Assembly: GCA_039105265.1 (NCBI GenBank)
Contig: JAPFFF010000006.1
Location: forward strand, 6,448,001 to 6,512,000
Source of the DNA: Tritrichomonas musculus
Lineage: Eukaryota > Parabasalia > Tritrichomonadida > Tritrichomonadidae
Length of the DNA stretch: 64,000 nt
Direction of reading: 5' to 3'
The position numbers were made by a program, and so were the translations under genes. Numbering within the stretch: position 1 is the first letter of the stretch; each line of letters begins with the position of its first letter. Of the stretch, positions 9,039 through 17,763 are shown one piece after another. The notes under the pieces were generated by a model. That model did not search any database, was not told where the DNA came from, and worked only from the letters and a program-made list of their open reading frames with translations.

Positions 9039-12000
9039 TTACGATCTAAACACAGCGAGAGTCGTTTCATTGATCTTCCCAGTGACCTTCCCGACGATGG
9101 ATTGTTGGATTCGGAGAGTCATGGCATAGTCTTCGTCCAGGATCTTCCCGTTGAAGAGGATTACGTCACCGATTTGATAGAGATTGGCATCGTCGACAGT
9201 GAATAGCATGTCACCGTGTGTCGCAAACGTGATGCAACCGTTAGATTCGTCAACAGAAGTGATTACCCCAACGAACTCTTTGTAGGATCCATCGACGATG
9301 ACGCTGCAGATACAATCCGTTGAATCAGTAGCCGTTGAGGATACCCACTTACCATTGACTCGTTTATAGACATGTCCACTGAGGAACACTGGCTTACCGA
9401 CTTTGAAATCAGTGATCTCTTCTCCGGCTTCGATAGGGCAGTAGTGAGTGATGGTGGTGCTGGGTTTCAGATTATGTCGAGAGAGTGTGTAATCGTTGAA
9501 TAGCTTCATCAACCCACCAATCAATTCATCAAGGGAATCATCGTTATCGGCTTCAATGAACTCGATGTACTTGAATATCCCATACGCTCCGGTATCGACG
9601 AGAGGATCATAGTGTCCGTACATCAGATCGTAATCCCGGTAGTCTAAGCTGGATAAGAAGCTCATGTCGATCGAGATGCAGTCTTTGTTGACTTGACTAT
9701 CATGATAGAGTTCACCTGTTGCATCCGTGATCGCATGAGGAGTATTGGCGACGCCACCAAGCCACATGATTGCTGATCCCTTATAGTTGATGAGATCAAA
9801 CACTACCACGATGTTGATGCTCTTCGGTGCGTTGTATCCATCGTCATCCAGCTTCACGATCACATACTTCGCTTTCGGTGGAACGTCTTGGAGACTGATT
9901 TCGATGGATGTTGGATCGAATGTCAGACACGCCACATGTTTCTCAGCTAGTCCATAGTAATCCCTAGTGGTGATATCGCTTTGAATGAAGTTGGTGAATG
10001 CAGACATCAGGGATTGACTGTCGAGGGCACCTTCTTTCATGACGTACCTGGCATCACATTCACTCGTTGTCGAATAGTTGCTGAGCTTGTATATCGAGAA
10101 GAGGTCCATCAACGAACCCATCATCGCTTCATCAGTCTCAACGAACCTAACGTACTTGAATTCCCTGTACGCACCAGTATCGATAACGAGATCATCGTGA
10201 GTGGGGAAGTTTCCACCATCAACCCCAATGTAAAACGAAGCGGCGATACCATCTCCAGATTGGTTTGAAGTGACATCAGCTACAGTATATTTGAACTCCC
10301 CTGATCCCGTGAAGACAAGCAATCTACCGGTCTTCTTGACGTTGTTGTACACGACGATGAAGCTCATGCGGAAGTAATGATCGGATGGGCATTGATAGTA
10401 GGCCACGATGTACTTCACTCTCGAGAGGTCAACCTCTTTGAAGCTCATATCGAAATCACCGTTAATGAAGGTTAGGTTGGATATGTACTTCTTGGCTTCG
10501 TCAGCGTAGTTCACGGCTGCTCTATCGTTTTTGATGTACTCGGAGAAGGTGTTCACCATAGAGTTCTTGGTAATGGATTTGTCGTCGATGACGTCATCAA
10601 CACATTTGTGAACGAAAGCTGATGTGGCCAGTGATGTGTCGTTGTTGACGGTTTCGGTACTCAAGGCGAGATCGTTGACGTATCTATTCGATTCGTTAGT
10701 GAACCTGAGTTGCTCAGCATAGAACATACATCGAACGTAATCACCAGACTTCGGTCTTATCACGTTACCACCCGATCGATACCAGAACTGTGCGTTATTG
10801 ATGCGATTGACGGTGTTCAACGCTGTCAGAACCTCATCATCGGTGAATGTAGTAGTCGTTGTGTCTGTACTCGGAATGAGGCTATCTTGATGAACGAACT
10901 TGTCATCGGTTTCACTCTTGGTGTATCGGTTACTGAGTTTGCTGTTGATATCGTTGATGGATGTGGTGAATGATGTTGTCGTCACGTAGTCGTTGTTCGT
11001 TGATGAGAACTTGTCATCGACCTCTTTCTTGGTGTATCTGTTGTTGATGGATGTCGTCAATGAATTGATATCGCTAGTGTGCTTCGTTGATGTAACGAAC
11101 TTGTCATCGACCTCTTTCTTGGTGTATCTGTTGTTGAGGGAATCGTTGATGGTGGATACCTTGCCATCGATCTCGCTTTTGGTGTATCGGTCAATGAGTT
11201 CATCGTTGATGTTGTTGATGGATGTGGTGAAGGATGTTGTCGTAACGTAACCGTTGAGGTTGTTGTTCGTTAAGGAGAGCTTGTCATCGACCTCTTTCTT
11301 GGTATATCGGTCACCGAGTTCATCGTTGATGTCGTTGATGGATGTGGTGAAGGATGATGTCGTCACGTAGTTACCGAAGTTGTTGTTGATGGTGGATACC
11401 TTGTTATCGATCTCGCTTTTGGTGTATCGGTCACCGAGTTCATCGTTGATGTTGTTGATGGATGTGGTGAATGATGTTGTCGTCACATAGTCACCGAAGT
11501 TGTTGTTCGTTAAGGAGAGCTTGTCATCGACCTCTTTCTTGGTGTATCTGTCACCGAGTTCATCGTTGATGGTGGATACTGCTGCGTTGATTGTCTCATT
11601 GAGTTCATCCCTTGCGGTAGTGATATCTGAAGGGAATGCTACAGTGGAACTCAGTGTCGATACGGTGGTTTCGAGGCTGTCCAAATCGGTCTTCAACTGA
11701 GTGATATCGCTTTCGGCTGTTGATAAATCGGTCTTCAATTGAGTGATGTCCGTTTCGGCTTCATCCATAGCGGAGTTGATGTTCGTGATGGATTCTTGAG
11801 CAGAGTCGAGGTCGATGTTGATTAGTTTGATCTCGTTGTCGATGATCTTGATGTTGCTTTCATTCTCAAGAGATCTCTCATTGAGGGTCTTGTCATTGGT
11901 TTCGAAGTGGATGAGTGATTCGTTGACGCTGCTGATCAAGGTGTTCATGACGGTGTTCACATCATCGACTGTTACCTCGGGTTCGGGTTCGTCAAGGTCA

Positions 12001-12449
12001 ATGTCGCGAGTGGTTGTATCCATCAGCATACTGAGCCCTGAAGGAGCATCAAGGTTGGGATGATTCTCTAAGTGTTCGCTGATGGTGTTTGATAGAGCAT
12101 CGATATTCTCGAACATGGTGCTGCAGATTTTGTCGTGCTTGAGGTCAACTATGGTGGTGTTTTGGTCGCATTCGGCTATCAACTCAAAGGCTTTATCGAT
12201 ATCGGCTTTGACCTCCGACATTGACATGGGGTATCCATCAACCATCACTTCCATATCGGCTTCAAACACAGGAGTGGACTTGAACGTAACACTGCTACCG
12301 AGGAACCCCTCGAATTTGGTGTCTCCATCGAAGGTCGCGTTGTGGTATACATGAAGGTTATCCAGTAATTGGTTCCCTCCACCACCATCTCGAGTACCCC
12401 CTACAAGGGCTTTATCGATAGCGTTCTGCTTGGTTAATATACCGGTCAT
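9039..12449 (-). CDS. tail-fibre-like protein with 40-residue YTK repeats and duplicated head domain
   Basis: A 1136-residue protein. Residues 1-290 are mainly heptad-rich coiled coil (repeated ITQLKTDL). Residues of about 295-515 hold a 120-bp/40-residue tandem repeat centred on NDELGDRYTKKEVDDK and TTSFTTSIN; the YTK-x-E-x-D-x-K motif is familiar from trimeric phage tail fibres. Residues of about 620-980 hold two diverged copies of a globular domain, each ending DTGAY-x-x-FKY and LMxLFxxYxLS. The last 140 residues form a beta-rich tip (KPVFLSGHVYKRVNG, CITFATHGDMLF). Likely an elongated virion surface fibre. The role is inferred from architecture and from its place beside the capsid genes. 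Confidence 0.7.
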   Translation of the reverse strand: MTGILTKQNAIDKALVGGTRDGGGGNQLLDNLHVYHNATFDGDTKFEGFLGSSVTFKSTPVFEADMEVMVDGYPMSMSEVKADIDKAFELIAECDQNTTIVDLKHDKICSTMFENIDALSNTISEHLENHPNLDAPSGLSMLMDTTTRDIDLDEPEPEVTVDDVNTVMNTLISSVNESLIHFETNDKTLNERSLENESNIKIIDNEIKLINIDLDSAQESITNINSAMDEAETDITQLKTDLSTAESDITQLKTDLDSLETTVSTLSSTVAFPSDITTARDELNETINAAVSTINDELGDRYTKKEVDDKLSLTNNNFGDYVTTTSFTTSINNINDELGDRYTKSEIDNKVSTINNNFGNYVTTSSFTTSINDINDELGDRYTKKEVDDKLSLTNNNLNGYVTTTSFTTSINNINDELIDRYTKSEIDGKVSTINDSLNNRYTKKEVDDKFVTSTKHTSDINSLTTSINNRYTKKEVDDKFSSTNNDYVTTTSFTTSINDINSKLSNRYTKSETDDKFVHQDSLIPSTDTTTTTFTDDEVLTALNTVNRINNAQFWYRSGGNVIRPKSGDYVRCMFYAEQLRFTNESNRYVNDLALSTETVNNDTSLATSAFVHKCVDDVIDDKSITKNSMVNTFSEYIKNDRAAVNYADEAKKYISNLTFINGDFDMSFKEVDLSRVKYIVAYYQCPSDHYFRMSFIVVYNNVKKTGRLLVFTGSGEFKYTVADVTSNQSGDGIAASFYIGVDGGNFPTHDDLVIDTGAYREFKYVRFVETDEAMMGSLMDLFSIYKLSNYSTTSECDARYVMKEGALDSQSLMSAFTNFIQSDITTRDYYGLAEKHVACLTFDPTSIEISLQDVPPKAKYVIVKLDDDGYNAPKSINIVVVFDLINYKGSAIMWLGGVANTPHAITDATGELYHDSQVNKDCISIDMSFLSSLDYRDYDLMYGHYDPLVDTGAYGIFKYIEFIEADNDDSLDELIGGLMKLFNDYTLSRHNLKPSTTITHYCPIEAGEEITDFKVGKPVFLSGHVYKRVNGKWVSSTATDSTDCICSVIVDGSYKEFVGVITSVDESNGCITFATHGDMLFTVDDANLYQIGDVILFNGKILDEDYAMTLRIQQSIVGKVTGKINETTLAVFRS

Positions 12450-12483
12450 TTGATTTCGACTAAAAATAGGATGTGGGGGGGTC

Positions 12484-12987
12484 TCAGTACTCGAGTTTCA
12501 GGAAGAGGGTGAAGTTGTCGGGCTTGATCTCATGACCCTCCGCGTCTGTGAACCATACCTTGAAGGAGTTCTTTCGTGAGATGATCTCGTATTTGCGGTT
12601 GTCGTCAGGGGGAACTAGATTGGCGTACCACACAAGGGAATCACAGTACTCATCACGGGGAACGAAGGAGCAATGGACTTCGGTTTCACCATCGAGGTAG
12701 TGCTTACACGTGGCTCTGCAGTACTGAAACGCTATGTAGCGATCATTCGATGAGTTGACGAACTCTGGTGGTAGTATGTTGTCGTAGTCTCTGGTGATGA
12801 AGTACGTCTTGGTGGTTGGTTCAGTGGATTGGATGTTCTGCATCTGTCTCTCGTAATCGTCAACGACTCCGTCACCGTTGAGGTCTTCATATTCATCGTG
12901 AGCATCACCTCGATACGGATCAATGTTGTAGGATATTCGATTGGGGAGGGGTACGTTGTGGAAGACTCGCTGAGAGTATGTCGTCAT
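12484..12987 (-). CDS. penton-like minor capsid protein (single jelly-roll)
   Basis: The start at 12987 gives 167 residues beginning MTTYSQRVFHNVPLPNRI; it is chosen over a longer frame because the AT-rich promoter motif sits just before it and the upstream extension overlaps the capsid gene. The size, the beta-rich C-terminal half and the position next to the major capsid gene fit the Polinton minor capsid/penton protein. An EF-hand-like loop, DLNGDGVVDDYE, lies near residue 30. The assignment rests on context more than on residues I can match. Confidence 0.6.
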   Translation of the reverse strand: MTTYSQRVFHNVPLPNRISYNIDPYRGDAHDEYEDLNGDGVVDDYERQMQNIQSTEPTTKTYFITRDYDNILPPEFVNSSNDRYIAFQYCRATCKHYLDGETEVHCSFVPRDEYCDSLVWYANLVPPDDNRKYEIISRKNSFKVWFTDAEGHEIKPDNFTLFLKLEY

Positions 12988-13040
12988 GGATTTGATTTCG
13001 GTAAAAATAGTCAGCAACAGCACCTCGGTGAATGATCCCT

Positions 13041-14774
13041 TTACTCGTAACCAGCAGGAATTCCACGTGGATGGTATCGAACACCACCATCTATTGACCA
13101 TGTCCAGTAAGTATCGCTGCAGATCCACATCTCAGGAGCAGGTGGATGAACATCTCTGACGACGGTTCCGTTATCGAGAACATCTGGGTAGAAGTATGTA
13201 TCGTCTTCACCTTTGTGGATTGGTTGTCCCTTGAAGTTGACTGTGATGGAGTGGCATCCAGTATCGATTCCATCAAAGACGTATCCAGCATTGCCGCGTT
13301 CGAGTTGGAAGTTGATTCCGAATGATGTGTTATCCGCGGCTGATGTGGCTTTGTACCTCTTTCCAGTAACTTCATCGTTGAGGGCAAGAGAGAACGAGCG
13401 GACTAATTCGTCAGTGGCTTCGATGCATCCGTCGAGTTCATTCGCGATGAGTTGATGTTGAACGAATCTACCATCATGAGTTGTTTCGAATTCGGTATCT
13501 GGGTATTGTCTCTTGTTGACGGTGAGCTGACAGTGTTGGTACATGATGTTCTGGAAGCATGTGATATCCCCTGGATGACGTGGAAACATGAGTGTGATGT
13601 TTGTGGCGTTTCGGAGTGGAATGGATTTCGAGACGTCTAATCCCTCAGCTTTGGCAGTACCTTCGAAGATCTCGCGAGTGAGTTCTTGTGCAGGGACGAT
13701 GATTGGGGTCTTAAGTGCTTCGTACAATCCCTCGATGACGTTTGGTTTGACACCGAATCCAGCACAGTTGGTTCTCGCTATCTTGATCTCACCGTTGTTG
13801 TATAGCTGAAGGGTATTGAACTTGACGGTCCAGTGGTTCTCTTTGGCGTCTTTGATGGAGGATGCTTTGAAGTCAATGCTCGCGTCAGCTACTGCTGTGT
13901 TGAGTGGTTTCTCGGTGACTGCGTGAACGATCTTCGCTGGCATTCCAATCTGTGTGAAGTGGGCTGTGATAGGGAGTATCCATGGTGAACTGTACTCTTT
14001 GGTGGCATCGTAGTTCATGAATTTGAGTACATCAGCAACGGCTTTGGGATCGATTTGGCACCAAACGAGGGCATCTAAAGAGGTTCTGATCTCTTCTTCT
14101 ACTTCACCGAGGATTCGGTTAGGATAGAGGCGCCAGGCTTGGAGTGCGAGTTGGTCTGTGAATGGGATGATGAGATCGAGTTTGACGTCAACGGGTGCTC
14201 CACCTTCGAACTTGGCTAATGGGATGTAGACACCGCACTTGCATGGCATGTAGTTCATAACGTTCTCCCAGATGGAGTGTGCATGAGGGTTGGCTGCTTT
14301 AGCGTCACGTGCTTTGATGGAGTTGTATGCGAATGATTCGCGGATGAGTTCGTCTTGGCGATAGGTGTCGATGAGCTTGCCGTTCACCCAGAATCTACAG
14401 TCTTCGATGAATTCAACGGAGTTCTTGAAGCCGACGAAGATGAGGTTCAACCCTTCTGTATCGATCTTAGAGATGGCGTCAGCAGCGATGTTGTTCTGGA
14501 ACTTGACCTTGAATTCGACTGTGGCGTTGATGAATCCCTTCTCGATTTGGCTGATGGTGTGACCTGAGTGAGTGAGCTTCAAGCGAGTTTTGGTACCGAC
14601 TGGCATTGGAGCATCTTTGTTGAGGAACTCTTCGGTAACGAAAGAGAATGTGTTGTCACCTCCGTTCTTTTGGACGAGGTTACGGAGAGTATCGTTGAAG
14701 AAGTCGAGGACATCTCCCTCGTCATTGCCGGAGTTCTTGAATTGAGCGTTCTGGTAGGTCATTTGGGTTGTCAC
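13041..14774 (-). CDS. major capsid protein (double jelly-roll)
   Basis: A 577-residue beta-rich protein without signal peptide. The segment FVGFKNSVEFIEDCRFWVNGKLIDT and the later LRNATNITLMFPRHPGDITCF / CQLTVNKRQYPDTEFET are typical of Polinton and virophage-type double jelly-roll capsids. The length agrees with the family. It lies directly upstream of the penton-like gene (53-bp gap) on the same strand, with the fibre gene beyond, so this is the virion module. Its ATG follows the shared promoter motif. Confidence 0.85.
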   Translation of the reverse strand: MTTQMTYQNAQFKNSGNDEGDVLDFFNDTLRNLVQKNGGDNTFSFVTEEFLNKDAPMPVGTKTRLKLTHSGHTISQIEKGFINATVEFKVKFQNNIAADAISKIDTEGLNLIFVGFKNSVEFIEDCRFWVNGKLIDTYRQDELIRESFAYNSIKARDAKAANPHAHSIWENVMNYMPCKCGVYIPLAKFEGGAPVDVKLDLIIPFTDQLALQAWRLYPNRILGEVEEEIRTSLDALVWCQIDPKAVADVLKFMNYDATKEYSSPWILPITAHFTQIGMPAKIVHAVTEKPLNTAVADASIDFKASSIKDAKENHWTVKFNTLQLYNNGEIKIARTNCAGFGVKPNVIEGLYEALKTPIIVPAQELTREIFEGTAKAEGLDVSKSIPLRNATNITLMFPRHPGDITCFQNIMYQHCQLTVNKRQYPDTEFETTHDGRFVQHQLIANELDGCIEATDELVRSFSLALNDEVTGKRYKATSAADNTSFGINFQLERGNAGYVFDGIDTGCHSITVNFKGQPIHKGEDDTYFYPDVLDNGTVVRDVHPPAPEMWICSDTYWTWSIDGGVRYHPRGIPAGYE

Positions 14775-14840
14775 TAAAAAATCGGAACTGTCGATGGGGT
14801 TCTAACCTCGTTGAAATCACTTTTTTGTATCACCACAAAC

Positions 14841-15161
14841 ATGGCATTCGGAACCTGGTTCAAAAAACTCGGGAAGAAGATCGTAGATGGGATCAAGAAA
14901 GTAGTTCCCATCGCCAAGAAAGTCGGTAAGGTCGTCAAGAACACGGTAGCACCCATATTGGGAACCATCGGTAACGCAATCGGTGGAAAGGTTGGTAACG
15001 CTATTGGTGTCGCAAGCAAAGTCACTGGAATAGCTGGTGATAAAGCAGTCTCGATATCAGACAAGGTCGACAACTACATCAAAACGAATGGGCGTTCAGC
15101 GATTGATGACTGGATAGCTCATGAACGAAGCCTCGGCAACCGTCTTATCCATCCAAGGTAA
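14841..15161 (+). CDS. amphipathic Gly/Val-rich protein, paralogue of the 7194 gene
   Basis: 106 residues starting MAFGTWFKKLGKKIVDGIKK at the ATG at 14841; a longer frame from 14811 has no promoter motif before it. A cationic amphipathic helix is followed by a hydrophobic Gly/Val/Ala stretch (KNTVAPILGTIGNAIGG). It is divergent from the capsid gene (66-bp gap). The N-terminus matches the 79-residue gene at 7194-7433. A minor virion protein acting on membranes is an inference from helix type and position. Confidence 0.65.
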   Translation: MAFGTWFKKLGKKIVDGIKKVVPIAKKVGKVVKNTVAPILGTIGNAIGGKVGNAIGVASKVTGIAGDKAVSISDKVDNYIKTNGRSAIDDWIAHERSLGNRLIHPR

Positions 15162-15287
15162 GAGATGATTTCGGGTCCGCGTGATTTCGGGCACACCCAT
15201 TTCGGAGGTGATTGAATGAGTTCGTTAATGATTGATCTGTTTCGGAATCGATCGATAAGGTTTACCTATTTTTGTGTTGACTCAAAC
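15162..15287. other. short intergenic gap with leader motif
   Basis: It holds a short duplicated phrase (GATTTCGGGTCCG / GATTTCGGGCACA) and ends in CCTATTTTTGTGTTGACTCAAAC, the element's usual AT-rich leader, just before the ATG at 15288. Confidence 0.5.
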
Positions 15288-15635
15288 ATGGACGTCAAAG
15301 TAATTGAGCCCATCACGCACTACCTCAAAGAGTTCGACACCCCTAACGACTTCGACTCATGGTACAAATCCCATCAAGAAGAGATGGACAAGCTAACCAC
15401 CCACAAGCTCAACAAGATGTACCACATCAACGGATATCGTGTCACGAGAATCAAAGGTGTGCTATCACTCAAGAAAGCCCCGAAAGCGACGAAACCCAAA
15501 GAAGATGACTCGGAGACGGAACAGAGATTCATGGCTATCGAGAACGAGATATCCGAGATGAGTGACGACATCAAAAACATCAAGTTGGCGTTGCAGTCGA
15601 TACAAGACTACTTCAATCAACTCATACCTGAATGA
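15288..15635 (+). CDS. small protein with C-terminal coiled coil
   Basis: 115 residues from the ATG at 15288 (MDVKVIEPITHYLKEF), preferred over an in-frame ATG at 15216 because the leader motif lies between them. The middle is basic (SLKKAPKATKPKEDD), and the end is a clear heptad helix (IENEISEMSDDIKNIKLALQ). No family recognised. It overlaps the convergent ATPase gene by 14 bp. Confidence 0.6.
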   Translation: MDVKVIEPITHYLKEFDTPNDFDSWYKSHQEEMDKLTTHKLNKMYHINGYRVTRIKGVLSLKKAPKATKPKEDDSETEQRFMAIENEISEMSDDIKNIKLALQSIQDYFNQLIPE

Positions 15636-16473
15636 ACGTCTCGCCACCGTCAACGACCTGAATGACCATATATGGATGGGAGTCGGGATAGTTGGTCTTC
15701 AACGACATGATCTGCTCATATTTTTCGTAGAAGTCGTCGAAACAGAGATTCGATGCGGACTGACTATAGATGTACCTCAGTTGTTGTTTGTTGAAACAGG
15801 GGAATATCATCAACGTGGTGATCTCGTTCTTGATGTGCGGCTTCAGGCCCTTCCATCCCTGAATCAATAGAAAGAAGGTCATGTTGGTGTGTCTACAACG
15901 ACGGAGTAACTGAGAGAAGTACGATGTCTCATTCGTGAAGAGTTTGCTGTTACTGATGTCATCAAAGAGGACGAGTGTATGGAGGTACTTCCGATGGAAG
16001 TCATCGATGTGGAGGGTATCGAAGAGGTCATGGATCTCTTTTGGGGTGATGTTGAGTTGGGGGTCGTCTAGTTTGTCTTCGAGATGGTTGTTCGTGATGG
16101 CATAGTACTCGTTCTTGGCTTTAATGAGCTTCTCTATGACTGTTTCTGCAGAGGATTCACTGATGGTGATGATCGGTAAACGAGGTTCTATCAGTGATTT
16201 CAAGGCGAGGAAGGATCGATCACTTTCATTCCCATCTTTGGTTACGTAGACGAGTAGATGATGAGTATCCATTAATGCAATCTTGATGATCTCTTCCAAA
16301 GCGATGACTGTCTTCCCCTGACCTTGCTTACCGACAATGACGTTAACGGAGTTGTATCTAACGTTGATCTCTGGATGAACCTTGTCTATGAAGGCTCCAC
16401 TCATGTCGTTCTTCTTAGTGGATAACACCTCATGGACCTTGTCTTTAACGATGTCTGACAGAGATGTACTCAT
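15622..16473 (-). CDS. packaging ATPase (FtsK/HerA, A32-like)
   Basis: 283 residues from the ATG at 16473 (MSTSLSDIVKDKVHEVL), which sits just after CTATTTTTATGGCACAGAAACC. Walker A GKQGQGKT is at residues 48-55 and a Walker B-like strand HTLVLFDD ends near 172. A later polar strand FFLLIQGWKGLK matches the sensor region of A32-like viral packaging ATPases. The length is usual for Polintons. It would pump genome DNA into the capsid. Confidence 0.85.
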   Translation of the reverse strand: MSTSLSDIVKDKVHEVLSTKKNDMSGAFIDKVHPEINVRYNSVNVIVGKQGQGKTVIALEEIIKIALMDTHHLLVYVTKDGNESDRSFLALKSLIEPRLPIITISESSAETVIEKLIKAKNEYYAITNNHLEDKLDDPQLNITPKEIHDLFDTLHIDDFHRKYLHTLVLFDDISNSKLFTNETSYFSQLLRRCRHTNMTFFLLIQGWKGLKPHIKNEITTLMIFPCFNKQQLRYIYSQSASNLCFDDFYEKYEQIMSLKTNYPDSHPYMVIQVVDGGETFIQV

Positions 16474-16522
16474 GGTTTCTGTGCCATAAAAATAGGTATC
16501 GTCTAGTGGGTGGTTCATCAGC

Positions 16523-17632
16523 TTACTCCAAGAAAGCTTCTCCATCGTCTACTGGAACTGCTTCTGGTGATGAATGTGGAGCTGCCCAAGCAGATGCTAC
16601 TGATGATGGTGGAGCTGCCCAAGAGGATGGTCCCATAAACGAAGCTGCGTGACCATCAAGACTATCAGGGTCAGGGTAGTTGGCAGGTGGTTGAAGAGCG
16701 GGAGTCAATTGAAGGTTCAAGATTTGGCATATATCCCTGATGAGACGATAATACAGTGTATCGTATGCGTGTGTGTTACTGTTGTCTCTGTGGGCGAGCA
16801 TTAATGAATAGACCTTGTTTTCGATGCTTGGTTGTGAGTTCTTCTTACGCTTGATCTTGTCGAATTGGTCATCAGGAATATCGTCTGGGAGATTCAATGC
16901 GGCTTTGATCTGAGACTTCCAGTAACTACCGCATAACTTCGAATGGAGGACCATCTTATGTTGCCCAGGAATGGTGGTGTGATGGGCATCTTCGATCTGA
17001 GCGATAGCAGCATTGAAGGCATCAGTGAAGACGTACTTGTTGAACATCTCGTAAGCGGATTGTTTACGAGGCTTCTTCATTCGATAGCCACTCTTGGGGT
17101 TCTCCAATACGTTCTGGTACCATTGAGGAGTCTGAGAAAGGTTAGTTCCGATGACGGTACCTACTTGACGGATTTGCTCAGGATGTTGTGCACGATCGTA
17201 GTCAAAGTAGGTGACACCCAATGTGTCATTGATGAAGCCACGTTTCGTGATGGCTTTACCGTCATGTCGTCGCTTATATTCAGCACGAGATGCTTTGTCG
17301 GGATATGTTGAATGGTATGCCAAAGTGTTTGGCCAGTCGGATTGGACTGTTGTGTATCCGTTCGCGTAGACTGGGTTGTTGTTCTTGTCGACGATGATTA
17401 CATCAGGGACACCATCGTTGTTGACATCAGACATGTTATTCAGAACGGCAGGTCCATTAACATCGAGCTTCTTGAGGGCCCATCGACTATTCGGATTCGA
17501 ATGATTGTGCTTCTCGACCAAACTTTGAGCACCTTGTGGAGAGATGAGGCTGTTCATGCGCTTCACGTCTTGCTTCAACCCAAGGACAATGTCCATCAGT
17601 TCTTTCATTCCGGTTTTACCCTTCGAGGTCAT
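16523..17632 (-). CDS. Polinton protein with EF-hand-like loop and Pro/Ala-rich tail
   Basis: 369 residues; the ATG at 17632 follows CTTTTTAGTCGAAACCAA. A short N-terminal helix leads to a calcium-loop-like DVNNDGVPDVIIVDKNNNP, then a mixed central region (YDRAQHPEQIRQVGTVIG; KKPRKQSAYEMFNKYVF) and a Pro/Ala/Ser-rich C-terminus with a repeated WAAP-type phrase. No enzyme motif seen. I do not recognise a characterised family; a structural or accessory role is likely from context. Confidence 0.6.
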   Translation of the reverse strand: MTSKGKTGMKELMDIVLGLKQDVKRMNSLISPQGAQSLVEKHNHSNPNSRWALKKLDVNGPAVLNNMSDVNNDGVPDVIIVDKNNNPVYANGYTTVQSDWPNTLAYHSTYPDKASRAEYKRRHDGKAITKRGFINDTLGVTYFDYDRAQHPEQIRQVGTVIGTNLSQTPQWYQNVLENPKSGYRMKKPRKQSAYEMFNKYVFTDAFNAAIAQIEDAHHTTIPGQHKMVLHSKLCGSYWKSQIKAALNLPDDIPDDQFDKIKRKKNSQPSIENKVYSLMLAHRDNSNTHAYDTLYYRLIRDICQILNLQLTPALQPPANYPDPDSLDGHAASFMGPSSWAAPPSSVASAWAAPHSSPEAVPVDDGEAFLE

Positions 17633-17763
17633 TTGGTTTCGACTAAAAAGTTGGTAGGTCGGTCACGAGATCACCCCCACATGCACACCCCTCACGAGAT
17701 CACCCATCCACGTACATCCACACTCACCCACCCCGCTATTTATCGCTCATGAGGTATAAACAA
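17633..17763. other. promoter side and spacer before satellite
   Basis: It contains the leader of the 369-residue gene and a short repeat of CACGAGATCACCC. No gene seen. Confidence 0.4.

Noticed and set aside
8833-9206. Short overlapping open frames on both strands in the gap near the fibre gene
   Set aside because: Several frames overlap each other at once, none has a promoter motif, and they run into the end of the fibre gene.
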